This document shows positions 54,333 to 61,495 of a stretch of DNA of 64,000 nt, piece by piece. How positions within the stretch are numbered: position 1 is the first letter of the stretch; the number at the start of each line of letters is the position of its first letter. The notes below the pieces were generated by a model. It was not told the DNA's origin, ran no database searches, and was given only the letters and a program-made list of their open reading frames with translations. The stretch spans positions 4,854,001 to 4,918,000 of the forward strand of contig NZ_CP017704.1 of NCBI RefSeq assembly GCF_002243645.1, given 5' to 3'. The stretch is from Peribacillus simplex NBRC 15720 = DSM 1321 (lineage in GTDB: Bacteria > Bacillota > Bacilli > Bacillales > DSM-1321). The position numbers were made by a program, and so were the translations under genes.

Positions 54333-54398
54333 AACTATACAATAAGGCAGGTCGCTGAGGCTGCCTTTTTCTTATGGAACTAAAGGGGAAGGTTAGTT
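54333..54398 (+). repeat. Array site S18 (composite, worn left half)
   Basis: AACTATA and the hairpin GGCAGGTCGCTGAGGCTGCC. Right: AACTAAA, GGGGAAG, GTTAGTT (54378-54398). The sequence before it (CAGTTTGTGTCAACT) is also found before S13. Confidence 0.8.
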
Positions 54399-54478
54399 TA
54401 ATAAGCCAGCGAAAACAACGGTTTCACGTGGTATTATAAAAAAATAAACTATTCGAACCTTTAAGAGAGGCGATTAAA

Positions 54479-55135
54479 ATGAAGGTAGAAATAAGCTACT
54501 TCCCTCCCGAAAAAATAATAACTGTGCCGGAGGAAGAAGCCACTTATCCTTTTGAGATTAACGGTGAGTTCCAATATATCGTAGAGTTTTATACAGATAC
54601 CCATGAAGAATTCTTTTGTAATTGGATGGATAGCCCAGATTATTACCCTATTTATTCACTTGCGGAAATCTATGATTTTCAACAAGCAGAGTACGAAGAG
54701 CTGTTTAAGATGCAAAACATAGAGTTTAATTATATGAAGGGGAGTCGTAAAGATACGTTCTTTGTAAAGGCAATTATACGCAGCCCGCAGCAATTTAAAG
54801 AATATTATTCTTATTTGTACGGGAATGGAAGCATGTTGAACTTACCATTATGGTCCTTAAAACAGGATGTATTCAGACTAGAGGAAAGGGAATATGAGTC
54901 ACCTTATCCTGTAAAAAAGACTAAAAATAACCGAACCAGACTAGTTAAATTAAAGTGGATAGCCAATACCCCGATAGCAACTTTAGTTGCAAGTTCCACT
55001 ATGTTTTGGGTAGGGTATGATGGTGATTATATTACCGCGTTCTCAAATGATGAACACTTTTCAACAATAGACTCTCTTCAAAAAATAATACCAGAAAAGG
55101 TAGAGCTGGTAACTGGTGATTATGAGTATGAGTAG
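54479..55135 (+). CDS. Protein of unknown function
   Basis: 218 aa, soluble, acidic (pattern MKVEISYFPPEKIITVPEEE ... LVTGDYEYE). No known motif. AAGAGAGG precedes the ATG. It starts ~80 bp after S18 and ends 26 bp before S19, so it is the single gene of this cassette. Confidence 0.7.
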   Translation: MKVEISYFPPEKIITVPEEEATYPFEINGEFQYIVEFYTDTHEEFFCNWMDSPDYYPIYSLAEIYDFQQAEYEELFKMQNIEFNYMKGSRKDTFFVKAIIRSPQQFKEYYSYLYGNGSMLNLPLWSLKQDVFRLEEREYESPYPVKKTKNNRTRLVKLKWIANTPIATLVASSTMFWVGYDGDYITAFSNDEHFSTIDSLQKIIPEKVELVTGDYEYE

Positions 55136-55161
55136 TGTTCTCCCATTCCATAAACTTGTTG

Positions 55162-55300
55162 AACTAAAAGGTGCGTTGGCTGAATATCGGAGCTGTCTTT
55201 AAGGCAGCTTTTTCTTATGGAACTAACGGGTGCGTTAGCTGAAGATCGGAGCTGTCTTTAAGGCAACTTTTCTTTATGCAACTATCGGGGCAGGTTAGTT
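55162..55300 (+). repeat. Array site S19: two complete left halves in tandem
   Basis: Left half 1: AACTAAA, AGGTGC, GTTGGCT with hairpin (55162-55218). Left half 2: AACTAAC, GGGTGC, GTTAGCT with hairpin (55221-55277). Right: AACTATC, GGGGCAG, GTTAGTT (55280-55300). The junction between the halves is GGAACTAACGGG, the sequence common to left and right simple sites. Confidence 0.92.
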
Positions 55301-55434
55301 CAAGAGTGCATATTGATTTGTTCAACAATTGGTCCATTTTATGGAATAACACTTATTGAGCTAACTGAGGGTTGAAAGAAAGAATGTTATAATAAATTTT
55401 ATTATTTTACTGTTTTGCATTGGAGGTACTTAAC

Positions 55435-55953
55435 TTGGAAATTAGAAAAGCAAGGAAAGAAGATATTAAGGGCATATCAAGAGTTTATGTTGATAGTTGG
55501 AGGACTACTTATCGTGATCTAGTACCTGACGATTATCTGGACGAATTATCGTATGAAGATGCAGAAAAAAGATGGAATGATTTTTTATATAACGAAAATG
55601 AACCTTTTATATATGTTGCAATTAATGAAACAGGGAAAATTATAGGTTTTGCATCCGGTAAAAGTATAGATGAGAAGAATTACGATGGAGAACTATATTC
55701 GCTTTATCTCTTACAGGAATGTAGAGGATTTGGTGTTGGTAGGCAGCTTATTTCAGCTATTGCTAAACATTTTAAAGAAAAAGGTTTTTATTCTATGATG
55801 GTTTGGGTAATGAAACAGAATAATTCTGGACTTGGATTTTATGAACGTATGGGAGGAAAAGAATACATTCATAGGACCAGTACGTTTGGGGGAACCATAG
55901 TAGAGGATATTGCTTATGGCTGGAAGGATATCTCAGAATTATGTATTGAGTAA
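55435..55953 (+). CDS. GNAT-family N-acetyltransferase
   Basis: 172 aa from TTG 55435, 8 bp after GGAGGT. Motifs: IRKARKEDIKGISRVYVDSW, then acetyl-CoA loop QECRGFGVGRQLISAIAKHF, and NSGLGFYERMGGKEY. Very typical of small-molecule acetyltransferases. Single gene of the S19-S20 cassette. Its leader shares TTCAACAATTGG with the S0 and S20 leaders. Confidence 0.9.
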   Translation: MEIRKARKEDIKGISRVYVDSWRTTYRDLVPDDYLDELSYEDAEKRWNDFLYNENEPFIYVAINETGKIIGFASGKSIDEKNYDGELYSLYLLQECRGFGVGRQLISAIAKHFKEKGFYSMMVWVMKQNNSGLGFYERMGGKEYIHRTSTFGGTIVEDIAYGWKDISELCIE

Positions 55954-55987
55954 GAGTAATAAAGGTTTACACGTGTGTAACTTGTTT

Positions 55988-56052
55988 AATTAACGGGCGC
56001 GATTCTTGAATAAGATTCGCTTTTCTTAATGAACTAACGGGGCAGGTTAGTT
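55988..56052 (+). repeat. Array site S20 (composite, type-3 left half)
   Basis: Left: AATTAAC, GGGCGC, hairpin GATTCTT / AAGATTC with TTTTCTT. Right: AACTAAC, GGGGCAG, GTTAGTT (56032-56052). Confidence 0.9.
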
Positions 56053-56169
56053 CAAGAATACTGTTTGATCTTTATTCAACAATTGGCCATATTATTGAAT
56101 AACTAACGAAAGTATATTTATGAAAGGGCGTTAGAATAATTATAAGTAATTCTTATATTTATGGTTTGT

Positions 56170-56207
56170 CATAAGAAAGAGCCTATCAAGGTAAGCTCTT
56201 TCTTATT
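56170..56207 (-). terminator. Terminator of the EamA-like gene
   Basis: AAGAAAGAGC / GCTCTTTCTT stem overlapping the stop codon. Confidence 0.75.
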
Positions 56208-56631
56208 TTCCTTTTAATAACCAAAAACCAATTAATATAATTGTGATACCGACCCCTGTTCGCCAATTGGGAATTTCTTTTAGAAATATGTATCCAATTG
56301 CTACACTAACTAGTATCTCCATTCCTTTAGAGACAATAAGTGAGAAGGTTAAGTTATCTACAATTTTTGTTAAAAACTTCACTCCGTATCCAATCATAAT
56401 ACTCGCAGGCAGAAACAAAGGTAAAAGTTTAATGTAGTACCATAAAGTGGATAAAAAATTTGAGTCAATGTGCTTGGTGTGATAAGCGTAAATAGCATTA
56501 ATAATTAATAACCCGCCTAACATTAATAAAAGGGCAAGGAAAATCATAAATGTTGTTCTCCAATTGAATTTGTTTCTATAATTTTGCCCAAATGCAAAAT
56601 CTTTATGTAAAGTAAAAATCAAGTTACTCAT
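56203..56631 (-). CDS. Small EamA/DMT-type membrane protein
   Basis: 142 aa with four helices. The second half (LVSVAIGYIFLKEIPNWRTG then VGITIILIGFWLL) is the classical EamA/SMR ending. The N-terminus is longer and charged. It could be a half-size drug/metabolite exporter working as a dimer. It runs against the array within the S20-S21 cassette. Confidence 0.7.
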   Translation of the reverse strand: MSNLIFTLHKDFAFGQNYRNKFNWRTTFMIFLALLLMLGGLLIINAIYAYHTKHIDSNFLSTLWYYIKLLPLFLPASIMIGYGVKFLTKIVDNLTFSLIVSKGMEILVSVAIGYIFLKEIPNWRTGVGITIILIGFWLLKGK

Positions 56632-56650
56632 TTTGCATGAAATGTATTCA

Positions 56651-56689
56651 GAATCGCTTTTCTTAATGAACTAACGGGGCAGTTTAGTT
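56651..56689 (+). repeat. Array site S21
   Basis: The end of a type-3 hairpin (GAATCGCTTTTCTTAATG), then AACTAAC, GGGGCAG, TTTAGTT. Confidence 0.85.
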
Positions 56690-56787
56690 TAATAAGACTT
56701 TTAGAATCAAACTATCAGTTGAAACCTTTTTAGGAAAAATCTAGTATATAGATTAGGGAAATGTTTTTTGAATAGGAGGATCAGGTA

Positions 56788-56889
56788 ATGTTAGGGGATA
56801 TTATATATCAAGTTATTGTTTTCGGAGGTATATCATTAATTTTAGGTGTATTAGGTTATTTATTTTTTAAGAGGACCAAGAAAAGCTAA
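56788..56889 (+). CDS. 33-residue membrane miniprotein
   Basis: MLGDIIYQVIVFGGISLILG then VLGYLFFKRTKKS. One membrane helix (~8-27) with a basic tail. AGGAGG lies 8 bp before the ATG. It is the only gene in the ~215-bp S21-S22 cassette, and that position is the best argument that it is real. Function unknown. Confidence 0.65.
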   Translation: MLGDIIYQVIVFGGISLILGVLGYLFFKRTKKS

Positions 56890-56904
56890 TTAAATTTCTA
56901 ATTC

Positions 56905-56978
56905 AAGTAACGGGTGCTTTACTTCAATAAGGGAGTTGCTTTGGCAGATCTTTATGGAACTAACGGGGCAGAATAGCT
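56905..56978 (+). repeat. Array site S22 (composite)
   Basis: Left: AAGTAAC, GGGTGC, TTTACTT, worn hairpin. Right: AACTAAC, GGGGCAG, AATAGCT. Confidence 0.87.
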
Positions 56979-57011
56979 AAATATGCGATCCTAAAAAAAG
57001 GAAGGTTAAAT

Positions 57012-57461
57012 ATGCTTTTTCATATTATTATTGGATTTATCCTCCCTTGGATTGTAGGGGTATATTTATTTAGAAATCAGAAGAAATTGTTCATTATTTT
57101 TTATCCGATTGGTACAGCTACTAGCTTTTTAATAAATGAAATTGGATTTAACTACTTTTGGAGGATGGATATAGTATTTCAAGAATCATCTTTAACTGGA
57201 ATTCCGTATGATTTAGGTCTTTATCCTATACTTGGTTGTTTATTTATTTGCGTTATTCACTATAAAAAAATGCCTATTCTTATTACATTTTTAGTTTTTA
57301 CTTTAGTTACAACCTTTGGAGAGTACATACTAGTGTGTCTAGAGAAAATAGTATACAGGAATGAATGGAATATCATTTGGACTGGTGTTAGTTATTTATT
57401 TGCTTATTCAATTTTTTATGTTTATTACAAATTAGTTCGTAAGTTTATTTTATTAAATTAA
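57012..57461 (+). CDS. CBO0543-like membrane protein
   Basis: 149 aa, five helices, with NEIGFNYFWRMDI and IPYDLGLYPILGCLFICVIH. This fits the CBO0543 family of unknown function common in Bacillaceae. AAGGAAGG lies before the ATG. It begins 33 bp after S22, and its last codons overlap the left edge of S23. Confidence 0.78.
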   Translation: MLFHIIIGFILPWIVGVYLFRNQKKLFIIFYPIGTATSFLINEIGFNYFWRMDIVFQESSLTGIPYDLGLYPILGCLFICVIHYKKMPILITFLVFTLVTTFGEYILVCLEKIVYRNEWNIIWTGVSYLFAYSIFYVYYKLVRKFILLN

Positions 57462-57534
57462 TGGGTGCTTTACTTCATTACCAGGAGCTGATCAGCAGCT
57501 CCTTTTCTTTTGGAACTAAAGGGGCAGGTTAGTT
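57456..57534 (+). repeat. Array site S23 (composite)
   Basis: Left: AATTAAT, GGGTGC, TTTACTT with perfect hairpin GGAGCTGATCAGCAGCTCC. Right: AACTAAA, GGGGCAG, GTTAGTT. Confidence 0.9.
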
Positions 57535-57733
57535 CCATAAGGAAATGGATTATTTTACACTTATGAATAATTACTCTTTATTGTTATTATTTTCTTAAAG
57601 GTTCAAATTATTTTAATTTGATATCGTTAATTCACCATTGTGATTTACTGTGAGAGCAATAAATAAAATTAACTTAGTTACAAAGTTATTAATTTTTTTA
57701 ATTTTTGTCTCTTTTAATACATAAATTTGTTTT

Positions 57734-57845
57734 TATGCAAAAGACAAAACAGAAGGTATAGTTTCTGCGTGTATAGGTACCTTTCTAGTGATTTTGGTTG
57801 CAACTATGGGATTTCTTCTAGATAGAAGCAACCATATGTAATTAT
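57734..57845 (+). pseudogene. Membrane-protein scrap
   Basis: A frame without start reads KDKTEGIVSACIGTFLVILV then ATMGFLLDRSNHM-stop. Probably the end of a small membrane protein damaged upstream in a T-run. Confidence 0.4.
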
Positions 57846-57868
57846 GAAAGATAAAGAGGATGAAAAAG

Positions 57869-58009
57869 ATGAAAAAGGAAAGGCAAAAAAGAAGGTTTTT
57901 CAAAGGGATAATGATTGAAATTCGTGATTCAATCTTATATGAATTCGTTTTTAACCTCTTAACTCTTATTCCAAGAATGATAGTTCGTTTAGTAAAAAGT
58001 TTATTTTAA
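57869..58009 (+). CDS. 46-residue basic amphipathic miniprotein
   Basis: MKKERQKRRFFKGIMIEIRD then SILYEFVFNLLTLIPRMIVR and LVKSLF. The basic start and hydrophobic C-terminal half suggest membrane association. AAAGAGGA lies 8 bp upstream. It ends 28 bp before S24. Function unknown. Confidence 0.6.
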   Translation: MKKERQKRRFFKGIMIEIRDSILYEFVFNLLTLIPRMIVRLVKSLF

Positions 58010-58037
58010 CTAATTGTGTCGGAAGTAATTCTTAATG

Positions 58038-58116
58038 AACTAACTGGCGCTTTACTTCAGAAAGAGAGTTGCTTTAGCAGCTCTTTTTGTTATGGAACTA
58101 TCGGGGCAGGATAGTT
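58038..58116 (+). repeat. Array site S24 (composite)
   Basis: Left: AACTAAC, TGGCGC, TTTACTT with hairpin GAGTTGCTTTAGCAGCTC. Right: AACTATC, GGGGCAG, GATAGTT. Confidence 0.9.
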
Positions 58117-58181
58117 GAAGAAGGAATTTGTATTTACTTCTAGAATATACATAATTAGGGAATGTGAAGGTGGGAGCTTAA

Positions 58182-58310
58182 ATGGATAAGGGCAGTATTT
58201 TCGCCCTGCTCGGCTCCAATGGGGCGGGCAAGACAACGGTTGCCAAGAGGATTACTTACGGAATAATGGTGACTTTGAATTTGATGAAACCGAGAATAAA
58301 CGTCCGATGA
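58182..58310 (+). pseudogene. ABC-type ATPase N-terminal scrap
   Basis: MDKGSIFALLGSNGAGKTTV contains a complete Walker A. The homology ends within a few residues. It is GC-richer than the surroundings and sits just before the foreign hydrolase gene. Confidence 0.6.
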
Positions 58311-58495
58311 ACATATGGCTCTATGCTAAGTGCAGGACATTTCTCGATTCTGATTACCCAGAACAGGATGTGAGTCATCTTTTGATTGCCAATATTCAGT
58401 CTCTTTGATGCATCGAACACGCTTTCAAGCATTGATAACAAAAGAGAATTTGTAGAACAATAGGGCTGATAAAAAAGTAAAGAGAGGGAAACCAA

Positions 58496-59740
58496 ATGAA
58501 AAAGATTACAACGGGACAAAGCAACACTGGCTTATCCGAAACAGGGCTACGCAGAATGCGCGACGTTCTGGCACGGCATGTCGAGTCCGGGAAGATTCCT
58601 GGGCTCGTCGCCCTGGTCAGCCGGTACGGTGAGACGCACGTAGAAGCGATCGGCACGATGCGCCATGACGGTGGCGCGCCGATGCGCCGGGACACGATCT
58701 TCCGGTTGGCGTCCACTTCCAAGCCGCTCGCGGTCGCGTCGGTGATGATCCTGCTCGACGAGTGCAAGCTGCATCTGGACGACCCAGTAGATACGTGGCT
58801 GCCCGAACTCGCCGACCGGCAGGTGCTGAAACGGGCCGACGGCCCGCTGGACGACACCGTGCCGGCACGGCGGCCGATCACCATACGGGACTTGTTGACC
58901 TCCACGTTCGGGCTCGGAGTGGATATTACGTTGATGGGCTCCCCGATCCAGAACGCGATCTTCGAGAGTGGGATATACGACACGCCAGGGGCGGAGTTGC
59001 CCGATCCGGATGAGTGGATGCGCCGCCTGGGCACACTCCCGCTGAGCTACCAGCCCGGAGAGCGGTGGCAATACCACGTCAGCAACGAAGTGCTCGGCGT
59101 GCTCGTCGCCAGAGTCACGGGTCAGACGTTCGAGACGTTCCTGCGCGAACGCATCCTCGATCCGCTGGGGATGAAGGACACTGGTTTCTACGTGCCCGCC
59201 AACAAGATTGACCGGCTGCCGCCCGCCTTCAACCCCGATCCACAGACCGGAGAGTTCATCGTGTGGGACGAGGCCGCAGGCGGACGCTACAGCCGACCTC
59301 CAGCGTTCCAAGCAGGCGGCGGTGGGCTGCTCTCAACCGTCGACGACTATCACGCGTATTTACGGATGCTGCTGAACCAAGGGATGCACGGGACCGAACG
59401 GATCCTGTCCCGGCCCGCCGTCCAGCTGATGACCACCAACCGCCTCACGCCCGAGCAACAAGCCGCCCGAGACGCCCTGGCCAAAAACAACGTCCATTTG
59501 TCGCACGGCCAAGGGCAGCACGGCGGCTGGGGCTTCGGGATGGCGGTGCGCACCTACCGTGGTGACTACGCGTCCATCGGCCAGTTCGGCTGGGACGGTG
59601 GAACCGGCACCACGACATACGCCGACCCGGACAAACAGCTCACCGGAATCCTGCTCACCCAGGTCGGGATGTCCACCCCGGATTCAGCGCGGCTTATCCA
59701 CGACTTCTGGACCATGGTCTACCAGGCAATCGAAGACTGA
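58496..59740 (+). CDS. Class C beta-lactamase-like serine hydrolase, foreign GC-rich gene
   Basis: 414 aa. The catalytic SxxK is in FRLASTSKPLAVASVM, a YxSN motif is in WQYHVSNEVLGVLV, and a late GWDGGTGTTTY stands where KTG is usual. The family covers beta-lactamases, esterases and D-peptidases; this is nearer the esterase side (EstB-like). No signal peptide. The body is strongly GC-rich with C/G in third positions, unlike every neighbour, so it was acquired from a high-GC bacterium such as an actinomycete. GAGAGGG lies before the ATG. Sole intact gene of its cassette. Confidence 0.87.
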   Translation: MKKITTGQSNTGLSETGLRRMRDVLARHVESGKIPGLVALVSRYGETHVEAIGTMRHDGGAPMRRDTIFRLASTSKPLAVASVMILLDECKLHLDDPVDTWLPELADRQVLKRADGPLDDTVPARRPITIRDLLTSTFGLGVDITLMGSPIQNAIFESGIYDTPGAELPDPDEWMRRLGTLPLSYQPGERWQYHVSNEVLGVLVARVTGQTFETFLRERILDPLGMKDTGFYVPANKIDRLPPAFNPDPQTGEFIVWDEAAGGRYSRPPAFQAGGGGLLSTVDDYHAYLRMLLNQGMHGTERILSRPAVQLMTTNRLTPEQQAARDALAKNNVHLSHGQGQHGGWGFGMAVRTYRGDYASIGQFGWDGGTGTTTYADPDKQLTGILLTQVGMSTPDSARLIHDFWTMVYQAIED

Positions 59741-59947
59741 CACCGAGCCCGCGCCTGGTACGCCCGCCCTCAACCCACGACACCCAACGGTCAGCCCCCT
59801 GGCGGCCGATTGGAAGCAAAAGTTGCCTTTAAAACATGCTCTTTCTATTTATTCATTTATCAAGGTTTCTTGGATTAATTTGATCAAACTTTGTTTCAAA
59901 TCTACATTAGTTAAGAAGGTTAGACCTAAATTTTGATTTACCTTTAT
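59741..59947. other. Tail of the foreign segment, then AT-rich DNA
   Basis: GC-rich sequence continues to about 59813 and then changes abruptly to AT-rich. The right edge of the transferred piece is therefore visible. Confidence 0.6.
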
Positions 59948-59990
59948 AAAACAAAAAAGCCCCTCTCGATTATGAGAAGGGCCTTTTAAG
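59948..59990. terminator. Terminator-like hairpin
   Basis: AAAAGCCCCTCTC / GAGAAGGGCCTTTT with A- and T-runs on each side. Confidence 0.8.
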
Positions 59991-60120
59991 TTGGAATAGT
60001 GGAGTAGCTGGGTAATATTATTGTCTTCCAACCAAATACATTTTATACCAATTTAATAAATAAAACCTCTCTATAAAAGAGGACTTACCACTAAACCCCA
60101 TTTCTTTGTAAATTGTTTGC

Positions 60121-60279
60121 ATCCATTTTGGAATAATAAAAGGAAAATCAGCTTATGTTGGAGGGTTCTTGGTTGCTACTGGAACCATCATACTGTGGCT
60201 TTGAAATAAAGTCACGATGTTTGTAAAAAAGATGGGATGTTTAAAATAAAGTCGCGACGTTTATAAGGACAATTTTCTG
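60121..60279 (+). other. Decayed membrane-protein tail and short tandem-like motif
   Basis: GIIKGKSAYVGGFLVATGTI then ILWL-stop ends near 60205. AAATAAAGTCACGATGTTTG and AAATAAAGTCGCGACGTTTA follow as an imperfect repeat before S25. Confidence 0.4.
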
Positions 60280-60361
60280 AAAAAACAGGTGCGTTAGCTT
60301 AAGATAAAAACTGTCCTTTAAGGCAGTTTTTTCTTTATGGAACTAAAGGGGCAGGTTAGTG
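60280..60361 (+). repeat. Array site S25 (composite)
   Basis: Left: AAAAAAC, AGGTGC, GTTAGCT, hairpin ACTGTCCTTTAAGGCAGT. Right: AACTAAA, GGGGCAG, GTTAGTG. Confidence 0.87.
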
Positions 60362-60643
60362 GCATAAGAAGAACGACTTTTTCAAATCGCCCCTAAAAAG
60401 TTCATCCCTTTAAGCTCACCTTTTTGAATGCCTTCAAATAGACCCTATACGTTACTGTGCCATCCATTTTCCACACCTCCCAAATTAACTACAGACTAAT
60501 CATAAATTACTGGAAAGTTTGAAATTATACCAAAATGTTACATTATTTCAACAAAACTTATCTAAGTTTAGGGGTGTCTATACATTTTTTTTGAAAAGGG
60601 CATATCATAAACAGAACAATCTAAATAAAAAGGAGTTACTCAA

Positions 60644-60808
60644 ATGTATAATATAAATGTAAGAAGACCTCAACGTCATGCTATTATTGGATTCTTAAGT
60701 GAACTTGGTGCGACACAAATCCCACACTATCATTTGAATGGTTTCGTTTATTATCCATACTATAGTGGATATGGTTATTACTATCCGTACTACAGTTTCT
60801 ATGGATAA
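60644..60808 (+). CDS. 54-residue tyrosine-rich miniprotein
   Basis: MYNINVRRPQRHAIIGFLSE ... NGFVYYPYYSGYGYYYPYYS then FYG. The C-terminal ~25 residues are half Tyr/Gly, as in some spore-coat or cross-linked surface proteins. AAAGGAGT lies 7 bp before the ATG. Single gene of the cassette after S25. Role unknown; a coat function is only a suggestion. Confidence 0.65.
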   Translation: MYNINVRRPQRHAIIGFLSELGATQIPHYHLNGFVYYPYYSGYGYYYPYYSFYG

Positions 60809-61199
60809 TGTTCTTAATTTCAACAAAACAAAAATCACCCATTACTGGATGCCCATAAAAGATTTAATATGGTAAATTTCTATCTTGATTCGTATCTTCA
60901 ATGATTTTTTTTAGGTTCACGGAAAAAAATTTTAACCTTCTTAGGACACGATTCAACAACAGGTTTCCCCTTTGAAGAAATTGAAGCTGAGTACATTAAT
61001 GAAATAGAATGAATTTTTATTGGGTGCCTATACTTATACAGTTTCGTTAAGCTTCACTTGATTAAAGAGTTAAGCCTTTTTTATTGAAGTAACTAAGCTG
61101 TTTAAATCAATAAAAAAAGTCAGAAAGAGGATACACTGAGAGAGGTTGAGCATTAATATAATGGGAATTATAAAAATAGACAGGTATATGGGGATGTGT
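60809..61199. other. Decayed stretch with a worn array site
   Basis: A frame scrap (GSRKKILTFLGHDSTTGFPF, EEIEAEYINEIE-stop near 61012) of unknown family. It is followed by TTGGGTGCC (61020) and AACTAAGC (61091), which look like eroded left and right simple sites around a TTAAGCC hairpin. Confidence 0.4.
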
Positions 61200-61385
61200 A
61201 TGACGTTTAAGTCTGAGATTATTAAAATCTGTATTGCAATTGTTATAACGTTCCTCCTCGGAAGAACCGTTTCCCAAGGAATTCAAATAGAGTTACTAAG
61301 GGATATTGTTGTTGGAATAACAGTTGCAGTGGTTTATTTATTACTTATTATACGATTTTTAAAAAGAAGCGATGATGACGAATAG
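61200..61385 (+). CDS. Small two-helix membrane protein
   Basis: 61 aa from ATG 61200, after GGGGATG. Two helices (~5-23, ~33-52) and an acidic end (KRSDDDE). A longer start at 61146 lacks a ribosome site. No family recognised. Ends 15 bp before S27. Confidence 0.6.
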   Translation: MTFKSEIIKICIAIVITFLLGRTVSQGIQIELLRDIVVGITVAVVYLLLIIRFLKRSDDDE

Positions 61386-61400
61386 AAAAATTCCTTCTTC

Positions 61401-61421
61401 AACTAACGGAGCAGGTTAGCT
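61401..61421 (+). repeat. Array site S27 (right simple site)
   Basis: AACTAAC, GGAGCAG, GTTAGCT. No left half. Confidence 0.8.
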
Positions 61422-61429
61422 TTATATGT

Positions 61430-61466
61430 AAAAAACATTGGGTGTTAAATCCCAATGTTCTTTATA
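61430..61466 (-). terminator. Terminator of cotA
   Basis: ACATTGGG / CCCAATGT stem; on the minus strand a TTTTTTAC run follows. Confidence 0.75.
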
Positions 61467-61495
61467 GATTAATTTTGTTATTCGGAAAAATCTAA

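Noticed and set aside
58547..59311. 254-codon minus-strand frame, and several other long frames over the GC-rich gene
   Set aside because: High GC removes stop codons in all frames; only the plus-strand frame has catalytic motifs and a ribosome site.
27958..61421. CRISPR array
   Set aside because: Spacing between repeats is hundreds to thousands of bases, intervals contain genes, and no cas genes are present.
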